A program made the position numbers and the translations under genes. From UBA1672 sp050633325 (GTDB taxonomy: Bacteria > Pseudomonadota > Alphaproteobacteria > Micavibrionales > Micavibrionaceae): 64,000 bases of DNA. The stretch is taken from assembly GCA_050633325.1 (NCBI GenBank), contig JBOEGH010000007.1, positions 62,001 through 126,000 on the forward strand, given 5' to 3'. This document shows positions 34,665 to 42,683 of the stretch, piece by piece. The notes beneath the pieces were generated by a model. The model was given only the letters and a program-made list of their open reading frames with translations. It searched no databases and was not told the origin of the DNA. How positions within the stretch are numbered: the stretch's first letter is position 1; every line of letters starts with the position of its first letter.

Positions 34665-36008
34665 ATGCAAGAATTCAAATTAAAAAAAGGTCTAGACCTC
34701 CCGATCTCTGGTGCTCCGGAGCAAAAAGTACATGACGCACCCAAGGTGAAGTCTTTTGCTTTAATTGGCTCTGACTATATCGATTTAAAACCTCGACTCA
34801 ATGTGGAGGAGGGCGAAGAAGTCAAACGTGGGCAAACAATCTTCTTTAATAAGACTATGCCTGACGTGAAAATGGTTTCTCCTGTAACAGGGCGCATTAA
34901 AGCAGTAAACCGCGGTTTAAAACGTGTTCTTGAAAGTGTAGTTATTGAATCTTCCGATATTTCCGATAAAGGAATCGATTTTTCTGATATCGGCGACACT
35001 AATAGTGCAAAGGGTATAGCGAAAAAACTATGTGCTTCAGGTTTATGGACATCTTTTCGCACACGTCCATATTCAAAAATTCCTGATCCTGAAACTCAGC
35101 CAGAAGCAATTTTTATAACAGCCATAGATACAGAGCCTTTATCGCCTAATGCAAATATCATTATTGATAAAAATGCGAAAGCTTTCGCAAAAGGTGTAGA
35201 AACAATATCATTACTTACTCAGGGATCTACATATCTTTGTCATGAAATAGGAAATGACGTTCCAGCTGCGGATGTTAAAGGTGTGAAAGCTGCTGCTTTT
35301 TCAGGGCCTCATCCGGCCGGACTTGCAGGAACACATATTCATTTCTTACAACCTCCTAAGAATAATCAAGTCGTTTGGACGATAGGGTATCAGGACGTTA
35401 TTGCAATTGGTAACCTCATTATTACAGGGTTTCTTGATGCCTCACGAGTTATAGCGCTTAGCGGGCCATTGTGCAAAAACCCAAGATTAGTAAAAACTGT
35501 TTCAGGCGCCTCAATAGAAGATTTAATGAAAGATAATTATGACTCTTCTGTTCCTGTGCGGATGATTTCAGGATCAGTCTTAAGTGGTAGGGAAGCATCA
35601 GGAACTAAAGCTTACCTAGATCGTTATGCTCGACAAATTACAGTCATAGAAGAAGACAAAAAACAAATTCCACTTGGCTGGATACGACCTATGTCGTCAA
35701 AATTTGCTTTGCAGCCTGTTTTAGGCTCAGCATTTTCTAAAAAGATGTATGATTTAACATCCAATCTTAATGGTGGGCGACGCGCAATGGTTCCAACGGG
35801 AACTTTTGAACAAATAATGCCACAAGATTTTTTACCAACGCAATTGCTGCGTGCTTTATTGGTTATGGATACAGATACGGCTCAAGCTCTTGGAGCTCTT
35901 GAGCTGGATGAAGAGGATTTGGCATTATCTGGATTCTCTTGTCCTGCAAAATATGAATATGGCACAGCTTTGCGCGATTGTTTAACTAAGATTGAGAAGG
36001 AAGGGTAA
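34665..36008 (+). CDS. nqrA: Na+-translocating NADH-quinone reductase subunit A
   Basis: NqrA is the cytoplasmic, cofactor-free subunit of the Na+-NQR that contributes to quinone binding. The 447 residues start with LKKGLDLPISGAPEQ, the typical NqrA opening, continue with SPVTGRIKAVNRGLKRVLESVVI (a biotinyl-lipoyl-like fold) and HPAGLAGTHIHFL, and end with a Cys-containing PAKYEYGTALRDCL. The length matches Vibrio NqrA. It opens the rightward nqrABCDEF operon; nqrB starts 7 bases after its stop. No good Shine-Dalgarno is visible before the ATG. Confidence 0.96.
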   Translation: MQEFKLKKGLDLPISGAPEQKVHDAPKVKSFALIGSDYIDLKPRLNVEEGEEVKRGQTIFFNKTMPDVKMVSPVTGRIKAVNRGLKRVLESVVIESSDISDKGIDFSDIGDTNSAKGIAKKLCASGLWTSFRTRPYSKIPDPETQPEAIFITAIDTEPLSPNANIIIDKNAKAFAKGVETISLLTQGSTYLCHEIGNDVPAADVKGVKAAAFSGPHPAGLAGTHIHFLQPPKNNQVVWTIGYQDVIAIGNLIITGFLDASRVIALSGPLCKNPRLVKTVSGASIEDLMKDNYDSSVPVRMISGSVLSGREASGTKAYLDRYARQITVIEEDKKQIPLGWIRPMSSKFALQPVLGSAFSKKMYDLTSNLNGGRRAMVPTGTFEQIMPQDFLPTQLLRALLVMDTDTAQALGALELDEEDLALSGFSCPAKYEYGTALRDCLTKIEKEG

Positions 36009-36015
36009 CCGTATC

Positions 36016-37218
36016 ATGGGATTACGAGCTTTTTTCGATCGTATAGAACCGTCATTCACAAAGGGCGGTAAATATGAAAGATATTTTCCACTATATGAGA
36101 TGGTGGAAAGTTTTATTTACACACCTAAAACTGTGACTACGGCTGCGCCACATGCACGTTCATACGTGGATATGAAAAGAATTATGAGCTATGTGGTAAT
36201 AGCTACTATTCCGTGTATTTTATTTGGCCTTTATAATACAGGTCTGCAAACCAATACTGCCATAGCAGAGCTAGGAGCTTCGGGATGGCGGGCTTCTATT
36301 ATTGAGTTTCTCGGGGTCGGTTTTGATCCAAATAACGTATTTGCAAATATGTTTCATGGAGCATTGTTTTTTATTCCTATCTACATCACAACGCTTGTTG
36401 CCGGAGGTGTTTGGGAAGTTTTATTTGCTACTATTCGTCGTCATGAAGTGAATGAAGGCTTTCTTGTAACCTCAATGCTTTATGCACTTATTATGCCACC
36501 TGATGTTCCTTTATGGCAGGTAGCCCTTGGTATATCCTTTGGTGTTGTTATTGGTAAAGAGGTTTTTGGAGGTACAGGAAAGAACTTCTTAAATCCTGCA
36601 TTAACAGGTAGAGCATTCCTTTACTTTGCTTATCCCGCGCAAATGTCAGGAGATACTATATGGACTGCTGTTGACGGATTTTCAGGTGCAACGGCACTAT
36701 CTGTTTCCGCATCAAAAGGCTTTCAAGAGCTAAGCTATCACGGTGTAACATGGATGGATGCATTCATAGGAACTATTCAGGGATCTATTGGTGAGACATC
36801 AACAATTGCTTGTTTTATAGGATTGGTATTCCTTCTTGTTACCAAAATTGCAAATTGGCGTATGGTTGTTGGTTGTTTGGTCGGTATAATTGCATTTACA
36901 TCATTGTTGAACATTATTGGTTCAGATACTAACCCTATGTTTGCAATGCCGTGGTATTGGCATCTTGTAATCGGAGGATACGCATTTGGTTTGGTATTTA
37001 TGGTTACTGAACCGGTTTCCGGAGCGCACACCAATACAGGGCGATTTATATATGGTGCTTTAATTGGTTTTATGGTGGTTCTGATACGCGTTCTTAACCC
37101 TGCATTCCCAGAAGGTATGATGTTGGCTATATTGTTTGGAAATGTATTCGCGCCGTTAATCGATTATTTTGTGGTCCAAGCTAATATAAAGAGAAGAGCG
37201 AAAAAGCAAAATGTCTGA
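36016..37218 (+). CDS. nqrB: Na+-NQR subunit B, covalent FMN and riboflavin site
   Basis: NqrB is a main Na+-channel subunit with about ten membrane segments. The 400-residue protein starts MGLRAFFDRIEPSFTKGGK; I chose ATG 36016 since homologues start the same way and GAAGG lies upstream. FMN is attached by ApbE to Thr226 in DGFSGATALS (SGAT motif). Other conserved stretches: GKNFLNPALTGRAFLYFAYP and MVTEPVSGAHTNTGRFIYG. It is homologous to RnfD, but the length, NqrB-type start and partner NqrA and NqrF genes identify the Na+-NQR. nqrC overlaps its last 8 bases. Confidence 0.96.
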   Translation: MGLRAFFDRIEPSFTKGGKYERYFPLYEMVESFIYTPKTVTTAAPHARSYVDMKRIMSYVVIATIPCILFGLYNTGLQTNTAIAELGASGWRASIIEFLGVGFDPNNVFANMFHGALFFIPIYITTLVAGGVWEVLFATIRRHEVNEGFLVTSMLYALIMPPDVPLWQVALGISFGVVIGKEVFGGTGKNFLNPALTGRAFLYFAYPAQMSGDTIWTAVDGFSGATALSVSASKGFQELSYHGVTWMDAFIGTIQGSIGETSTIACFIGLVFLLVTKIANWRMVVGCLVGIIAFTSLLNIIGSDTNPMFAMPWYWHLVIGGYAFGLVFMVTEPVSGAHTNTGRFIYGALIGFMVVLIRVLNPAFPEGMMLAILFGNVFAPLIDYFVVQANIKRRAKKQNV

Positions 37219-38041
37219 TACAAAAAGCAAATTAGATAATAACGCCGCTAATAAAGATTCTGCTATTAAGCGTTTTTTGGCACTTTCACCTGACTCCACG
37301 GGTAAAACGATATTTGTTGCAGTTTCTTTGTGCTTGTTCGCCTCGATGATTGTATCTAGTGCGGCTGTATCACTTAGACCAATTCAAGATGCTAACAGGG
37401 CAAAAGATAAGCAAGCTAATGTATTGCAAGTGGCCGGTCTGTATAAGGATGGTATTGATGTTGAAAAAGCTTTTTCAGCATTTGAACCAAGAGTTTTAGA
37501 ACTTGAGAGCGGAAAGTTTAGCGATAAGTTTGATGCAAAAACATTTGATGATAAGGCTGCTGCTTCTGACCCTGATCTTTCAGTTTCTCTTGCTGATGAT
37601 CCGGCAGGTATCGGACGTAAAGCAAAGTATAGGGTGATATACTTATTACGCGATGAAAATGGTAAAATAGATAAGGTGATCTTACCGATCCACGGCTATG
37701 GTCTTTGGTCAACTTTGTATGGGTTTATCGCTTTGGAAGAAAACGGCAATGATATTTACGGTTTACAATTTTACCAACATGCTGAAACGCCTGGTCTTGG
37801 TGCCGAAGTAGATAACCCTAAATGGAAGGCTTTGTGGTCAGGTAAAAAACTTGCAGATGAAAATGGTGAGCTACACATAACGGTTGCTAAATCTGTTCCT
37901 GCTGCTGGTAAAAATTATTATGTCGATGCGCTTTCCGGGGCGACGCTTACCTCTAATGGGGTTGATAATTTGGTACGATTCTGGATGGGCAAGCATGGCT
38001 ATAAGAATTTTCTTAAAAATCTGAAGGCTGGAGAAATTTGA
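37211..38041 (+). CDS. nqrC: Na+-NQR subunit C, covalent FMN
   Basis: NqrC has one N-terminal membrane anchor (residues about 36-58) and a periplasmic FMN-binding domain. FMN binds at Thr245 in the sequence DALSGATLTSNGV, target of ApbE. The 276-residue length and the blocks YLLRDENGKIDKVILPIHGYGLW and QHAETPGLGAEVDNPKW-like FMN-domain features are normal, the latter including the E-T-P-G-L-G motif. It overlaps nqrB by 8 bases, and its TGA overlaps the nqrD ATG, so translation is coupled along the operon. Confidence 0.96.
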   Translation: MSDTKSKLDNNAANKDSAIKRFLALSPDSTGKTIFVAVSLCLFASMIVSSAAVSLRPIQDANRAKDKQANVLQVAGLYKDGIDVEKAFSAFEPRVLELESGKFSDKFDAKTFDDKAAASDPDLSVSLADDPAGIGRKAKYRVIYLLRDENGKIDKVILPIHGYGLWSTLYGFIALEENGNDIYGLQFYQHAETPGLGAEVDNPKWKALWSGKKLADENGELHITVAKSVPAAGKNYYVDALSGATLTSNGVDNLVRFWMGKHGYKNFLKNLKAGEI

Positions 38042-38694
38042 TGGCTCATAAGAAAAAAGAATTATTAATTGACCCGATGGTCGATAACAACCCGATTACC
38101 TTACAAGCACTGGGAATTTGTTCTGCACTAGCTGTAACCTCATCATTACAAGTGTCGATAGTTATGGCATTGGCGGTTACATTCGTTACAAGTTTTTCAT
38201 CCATGTTTATATCTATATTGCGTAATCAAATACCAAGCTCAATCCGTATTATTGTGCAAATGGTTATTATCGCTTCGTTGGTTATATTGGTGGATCAGGT
38301 TTTAAAAGCATTTGCCTTTGAAATTTCTAAAACTCTTTCTGTATTTGTCGGACTAATTATCACAAACTGTATCGTTATGGGGCGCGCAGAGGCATTTGCG
38401 ATGAAGAACCCTCCGATCCCGTCATTTATTGATGGAATTGGTAATGGTTTGGGATACGGCCTTATTTTGGTTATGGTTGGCTTTATACGTGAACTGTTCG
38501 GAGCAGGAAGTCTGTTTGGTATAACAATATTACATAAAGTAACTGATGGCGGGTGGTATGTGCCAAATGGAATGCTTCTCTTACCGCCATCTGCGTTTTT
38601 TATTGTGGGTTTGATTATCTGGGCTTTTAGAACATGGAAGCCAAGACAAGTTGAATCGCGCGAATATACAATTCAAGCGGTGAAGGAACACTAA
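38041..38694 (+). CDS. nqrD: Na+-NQR subunit D
   Basis: NqrD is a hydrophobic inner-membrane subunit with six segments; together with NqrE it holds an intramembrane Fe centre between conserved cysteines. The 217 residues contain NPITLQALGICSALAVTSSL with one Cys and VFVGLIITNCIVMGRAEAFA with the second, matching the positions in the family. The start overlaps the nqrC stop (TGATG), and the stop overlaps the nqrE start (TAATG). RnfE is the paralogue in the Rnf complex, but the gene set here is plainly Nqr. Confidence 0.95.
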   Translation: MAHKKKELLIDPMVDNNPITLQALGICSALAVTSSLQVSIVMALAVTFVTSFSSMFISILRNQIPSSIRIIVQMVIIASLVILVDQVLKAFAFEISKTLSVFVGLIITNCIVMGRAEAFAMKNPPIPSFIDGIGNGLGYGLILVMVGFIRELFGAGSLFGITILHKVTDGGWYVPNGMLLLPPSAFFIVGLIIWAFRTWKPRQVESREYTIQAVKEH

Positions 38695-39302
38695 TGGAAG
38701 ATCTTATTTCACTAGCTGTTAAAGCGATATTTGTTGAAAATTTAGCCCTAAGTTTTTTCTTAGGAATGTGTACTTTCATCGCAGTATCAAAGAAGGTATC
38801 CACCGCTATCGGACTTGGTATTTCCGTGATGGTTGTGCAATCAATTACCGTTCCGGCTAATAACTTGCTTTATAACTATTTGTTAAAATCTGGCGCTCTT
38901 TCATGGGCAGGTTTTGAGAATGTTGATCTCACATTCTTAGGTCTTATATGCTATATCGGGGTGATTGCTGCATTGGTTCAAATCTTGGAAATGGTTCTTG
39001 ATAAGTATTTCCCATCTCTTTATAACGCGTTGGGAATTTACCTACCTCTAATTACAGTGAACTGTGCGATTATGGGTGGCTCTTTGTTCATGGTTGAACG
39101 TGATTACGATTTTGCAGAATCTGTGACTTATGGAATTTCATCAGGTTTTGGATGGGCGCTAGCCATTACTGCTATGGCAGGTATTAGGGAAAAACTTAAA
39201 TACTCTGATATACCTGCTGGCTTACAAGGGCTTGGCATTACATATATTACAGCTGGCCTAATGGCCATGGCATTTATGTCATTTAGTGGCGTGAAATTAT
39301 AG
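38694..39302 (+). CDS. nqrE: Na+-NQR subunit E
   Basis: NqrE mirrors NqrD, with six membrane segments in inverted topology and the second pair of cysteines for the Fe centre: FVENLALSFFLGMCTFIAVS near residue 25 and YLPLITVNCAIMGGSLFMVE near residue 120. The 202-residue protein has the normal length. NqrM, encoded on the other strand at 33.2 kb, is thought to supply the iron. It overlaps nqrD by one base and is 16 bases from nqrF, which has a GGGAAAG ribosome-binding site. Confidence 0.95.
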   Translation: MEDLISLAVKAIFVENLALSFFLGMCTFIAVSKKVSTAIGLGISVMVVQSITVPANNLLYNYLLKSGALSWAGFENVDLTFLGLICYIGVIAALVQILEMVLDKYFPSLYNALGIYLPLITVNCAIMGGSLFMVERDYDFAESVTYGISSGFGWALAITAMAGIREKLKYSDIPAGLQGLGITYITAGLMAMAFMSFSGVKL

Positions 39303-39318
39303 GGAAAGAATAGTACTG

Positions 39319-40539
39319 ATGGAAACATTTGGTCTGGGTATTTTACTCTTTACAATTATTATCTTAACTCTTGTGACAATCATCTTGTTTGCACGCTCAC
39401 GGCTTGTTTCAACTGGGGATGTTAATATTACTATTAATGGCGAAAAGACCATTTCTGTTCCCGCCGGTGGCAAGCTTTTACAAACCTTAGCGGCAGAAAA
39501 GCTTTTTGTTCCTTCTGCATGTGGTGGGGGTGGAACATGTGCGCAGTGCAGGGTGAAGATTCATTCCGGTGGCGGATCAATCCTATCTACAGAGCTTAGC
39601 CATATTACAAAGCGTGAAGCAGCGTGCGGTGATCGTCTATCATGTCAGGTTGCGGTTAAACAGGATATGGAAGTCGAAGTACCTGAAGAAGTATTTGGCG
39701 TCAAAAAATGGGAATGTACCGTGCGTTCAAATGATAACGTCGCAACATTCATCAAAGCTTTAGTGCTTGATCTGCCGGAAGGGGAGGATGTTAATTTCCG
39801 TGCCGGAGGTTATATTCAAATAGAAGCCCCCACACACAATTTGAAATACACCGATTTTGACATAGGTGAAGAATACCGTGAAGATTGGGATAGGTTTAAT
39901 TTATGGCAATATGAGTCAGTGGTTGAAGAACCAATTGAACGTGCTTACTCAATGGCCAATTACCCTGAGGAAAAAGGGATGATTATGCTGAATGTTCGTT
40001 GTGCCTCTCCACCTCCTGGATCATCTGACATTGCACCGGGTAAAATGTCATCATATATCTTCAACCTTAAGCCGGGTGATAAAGTTACAATTTCAGGGCC
40101 TTTTGGTGAGTTTTTTGCACGCGACACAGACAAAGAAATGATTTTTGTCGGCGGTGGTGCTGGTATGGCACCAATGCGCAGTCATATCTTTGATCAGCTT
40201 AAGCGTTTAGGCTCGAAACGTAAAATATCATTCTGGTATGGTGCACGTTCAAAGCGCGAGATGTTCTTTGTTGAAGATTTTGATGGTTTACAAGAAAGTA
40301 ACCCTAACTTTAAATGGCATGTAGCACTATCCGATGCGTTACCTTCAGATGACTGGGATGGTTACACAGGATTTATTCACAATGTATTATTTGAAGAATA
40401 TTTGAAAAATCATCCCGCACCGGAAGACTGTGAATACTATATGTGTGGACCACCAATTATGAACCAGTCCGTTATAAATATGCTTATTGATCTGGGTGTT
40501 GATCGTGAAGATATTATGCTTGATGATTTCGGTGGTTGA
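39319..40539 (+). CDS. nqrF: Na+-NQR subunit F, NADH-oxidising, 2Fe-2S and FAD
   Basis: NqrF takes electrons from NADH. The 406-residue protein has one N-terminal membrane segment (about 3-25), a plant-type 2Fe-2S domain with cysteines in SACGGGGTCAQCRV and RLSCQVAV, an FAD domain with ERAYSMANYPEE (R-x-Y-S), and an NADH domain with VGGGAGMAPMRSH and YYMCGPPIMNQSVI. The C-terminal DDFGG is the family ending. Its stop codon lies inside the terminator hairpin. The Fe-S cluster would depend on the suf operon at 54-61 kb. Confidence 0.97.
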   Translation: METFGLGILLFTIIILTLVTIILFARSRLVSTGDVNITINGEKTISVPAGGKLLQTLAAEKLFVPSACGGGGTCAQCRVKIHSGGGSILSTELSHITKREAACGDRLSCQVAVKQDMEVEVPEEVFGVKKWECTVRSNDNVATFIKALVLDLPEGEDVNFRAGGYIQIEAPTHNLKYTDFDIGEEYREDWDRFNLWQYESVVEEPIERAYSMANYPEEKGMIMLNVRCASPPPGSSDIAPGKMSSYIFNLKPGDKVTISGPFGEFFARDTDKEMIFVGGGAGMAPMRSHIFDQLKRLGSKRKISFWYGARSKREMFFVEDFDGLQESNPNFKWHVALSDALPSDDWDGYTGFIHNVLFEEYLKNHPAPEDCEYYMCGPPIMNQSVINMLIDLGVDREDIMLDDFGG

Positions 40540-40555
40540 TAATCAACCACCTTTA
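40531..40555 (+). terminator. Terminator of the nqr operon, overlapping the nqrF stop
   Basis: GGTGGTTGA (40531-40539) pairs perfectly with TCAACCACC (40543-40551) around TAA, followed by TTTAT. The left arm contains the last two codons and the TGA of nqrF, so the terminator overlaps the coding end. The T-run is short. Confidence 0.7.
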
Positions 40556-40569
40556 TCTAACGTCTAAGG

Positions 40570-41094
40570 TTAACCGACGATCATTTGCTTCATACGAAGG
40601 GCTTCGTATTCAAGCTCATTCAAGCGATAGTGAACAACATCACCAATCGTAACTATACCTTTTAGAGTATTGCTATCATCAACGACAGGTACATGACGAA
40701 AGCGACCATCTGTCATCTTTTGTAAAATATCATTTAATGGATCAGCGGGAGTACATGTCACCACATTTTTTGTCATCAAGTCTTTTACGATTTGTGATGA
40801 GATATTATCAGCCTCCTTATCCATTTTTCTTATAATATCACGTTCTGATAAAATACCGATAAGATCCCCATTCTCTGCTGTAACCAAGACAGCGCCAATT
40901 CTGTTCTCAGTTAAAATATTTATTACCTGATCTATAGTATTATCCGTATTAACAGATATAATTTTACTACCTTTTTTTGTCAGAAGATCTGCGACTGTTG
41001 AGATTGTAGATGACATATTAGTTTCAATAGATTGGCTTTTTGTATCTGTACCTTGATCTCCGGCTGTTGGTGCTTGATAGTTGCTAGGCGACAT
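40570..41094 (-). CDS. CBS-domain-pair protein
   Basis: A 174-residue protein: a Ser/Thr-rich N-terminal 35 residues and two CBS domains (ISVNTDNTIDQVINILTENR with GAVLVTAENGDLIGILSERD; then CTPADPLNDILQKMTDGRF with HVPVVDDSNTLKGIVTIGD). It resembles the stand-alone inosine-monophosphate-dehydrogenase-like CBS proteins common in alphaproteobacteria, thought to sense adenine nucleotides. I chose ATG 41094 because AAAGGGA lies 6-12 bases upstream; ATG 41112 lacks such a site. It is convergent with nqrF. Confidence 0.85.
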   Translation of the reverse strand: MSPSNYQAPTAGDQGTDTKSQSIETNMSSTISTVADLLTKKGSKIISVNTDNTIDQVINILTENRIGAVLVTAENGDLIGILSERDIIRKMDKEADNISSQIVKDLMTKNVVTCTPADPLNDILQKMTDGRFRHVPVVDDSNTLKGIVTIGDVVHYRLNELEYEALRMKQMIVG

Positions 41095-41210
41095 AATGTT
41101 GATCCCTTTCATTTTTTGTTATGGCTTGTTATTTTAAAGTGTAATATCTGTTGTGTTTATTATTTCTTATATTCAATTCAACTAATATCATGACCTCAAA
41201 GGAGGCAGAT

Positions 41211-41390
41211 GTGATCGATAATATTAATCTTACTCCATTTTGGGCAACTTTGCTATTTATCATAGCGGTTATTACAGGTCATCTTTACCGAAAAAATTGG
41301 AAAAACGAAGGAGCAAAGTGGAAATTATGGTTATACGGTAGTATTTCCGGTGCTTTACTTTTAATAATTGCGTTTGTTCCTATATCGTAA
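41211..41390 (+). CDS. Small two-span membrane protein, unknown
   Basis: A 59-residue protein with two hydrophobic segments (residues 8-23 and 39-57) separated by a basic loop RKNWKNEGAKWKLW. The start is a GTG at 41211, set by a near-perfect AAAGGAGG 5 bases upstream (41198-41205), stronger than most sites in the window. An in-frame ATG at 41190 lies before this site and is therefore less likely. The family was not recognised. The strong ribosome-binding site suggests a real, well-expressed gene. Confidence 0.6.
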   Translation: MIDNINLTPFWATLLFIIAVITGHLYRKNWKNEGAKWKLWLYGSISGALLLIIAFVPIS

Positions 41391-41510
41391 TTAAAGATTG
41401 TATCGTTGGTTTATAATACTATTTTAAACATGTTATTTTTTCTTTTCTTGAGTAATTAGAGTGTTTTAAACTATAAATACAATTGTAAAGTCTTTAATCA
41501 GGATACATAC

Positions 41511-41924
41511 ATGAATAATCAAGATCCATTAAAACAAGATCCGCTTAAAAGATATATTAAGGGTATGAACTCTATTCAACCAAGTCTTCTTGACCCAATA
41601 CAAGCCGCCGGCTGGAAGGATGCTAACCAGCATAAGAATAAAGAAGTTGTTGGAGAGCCTGGTCCAGGCACTATTGAACTTTTACTAGAATATTCCAAGG
41701 GCAAGAGCTGGACCAAGTGGACTGCTTTACTTTTTGGCGTTGCAGCACTTATATATTGCTATATCTATTCTTATTCCATATTGGCAAGCATTTTCATTAT
41801 AACATGCGCGTCATTTTGCGGTTACACCATCATCGGCATGTTTGAATTACTCAAACAAGTTTTATTTTATGCTGCTTTTGCATATATAATTTTTAAATTA
41901 TTATATTGGATCGGCTCTATTTAG
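41511..41924 (+). CDS. Membrane protein, unknown
   Basis: A 137-residue protein that I do not recognise. The first 70 residues are soluble (DPLKQDPLKRYIKGMNSIQP, then VGEPGPGTIELLLEYSKG), followed by two or three membrane segments in residues 71-134. A TCAGGA motif is 9 bases before the ATG. The direct repeat DPLKQDPLKR at the N-terminus is a small curiosity. It is followed by the HD hydrolase on the same strand, only 35 bases on, so the two are probably co-transcribed. No Cys pattern or catalytic motif is visible. Confidence 0.6.
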   Translation: MNNQDPLKQDPLKRYIKGMNSIQPSLLDPIQAAGWKDANQHKNKEVVGEPGPGTIELLLEYSKGKSWTKWTALLFGVAALIYCYIYSYSILASIFIITCASFCGYTIIGMFELLKQVLFYAAFAYIIFKLLYWIGSI

Positions 41925-41959
41925 ATAAACACCCAACACATAGATTATTCATAACGCCT

Positions 41960-42487
41960 ATGACAGATAATGTTGAAAATACCATCAATCTAATGAAAAC
42001 CCTACACCACGGGCAAACAGATCAATCTGGTAGACCGTACTTTTTTCACCCTATAAGAGTATCGCAGAATGTAATTAGACTTTATCCTGATGCGCATGAA
42101 GATATAATTTTAGCGGCATTACTACACGACACGATAGAAGATTGTGATATTGACGAAGCCTTCTTAGAAAGCAAAGGATATTCTGAAAACTGTATAGAAA
42201 TGATAAGCTTAGTAACTAAGGATAAGGGTGGCCGCCGTAGCTATACTCAGGTTATTGATTATTTAATTCTATCAAATAATAGAGGGGCAATATTAATAAA
42301 AATAGCAGACAATATGGATAACCTTCATCCTTTACGTGTAAAAGAGCTAATGCTTACATCTCCCGATAAAGCAAAACGACTTGGCGATAGATACAGAAAA
42401 TCTATAGATAAGCTATGTATAGCGGCTGATATAAATTCAGAGAGAGTCTACATGTTAATAGAGGACTATTCTGATCTTGAGAAATAA
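41960..42487 (+). CDS. HD-domain phosphohydrolase, RelA/SpoT hydrolase-like
   Basis: A 175-residue stand-alone HD protein resembling the hydrolase half of RelA/SpoT enzymes and MESH1-type (p)ppGpp hydrolases: HHGQTDQSGRPYFFHPIRVS (first His), ILAALLHDTIEDCDI (the HD pair) and LIKIADNMDNLHPLRV (the R/K-x-x-D-x-x-D region). The family's role is removing the 3' pyrophosphate of (p)ppGpp, but other nucleotide substrates are possible. No synthetase domain is attached. I chose ATG 41960, 35 bases past the preceding gene; a TTG start at 41906 would overlap that gene and add untypical residues. Confidence 0.8.
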   Translation: MTDNVENTINLMKTLHHGQTDQSGRPYFFHPIRVSQNVIRLYPDAHEDIILAALLHDTIEDCDIDEAFLESKGYSENCIEMISLVTKDKGGRRSYTQVIDYLILSNNRGAILIKIADNMDNLHPLRVKELMLTSPDKAKRLGDRYRKSIDKLCIAADINSERVYMLIEDYSDLEK

Positions 42488-42683
42488 GTCCAAAATCAAT
42501 GTACAAGTTTTATATCATCCCACTTTGTAAATGCCATATTACTTTCTTTTTACTAGCTCTTATCCTTGAATAACATCATTTCGTAATACAAATAAGATTA
42601 ATAAAATTTTAAACGAATTACTTTAAAATATATAGTATAGGCAATTTTTTACACGAAAGCATATACTAAAGAAGTAATTTATT

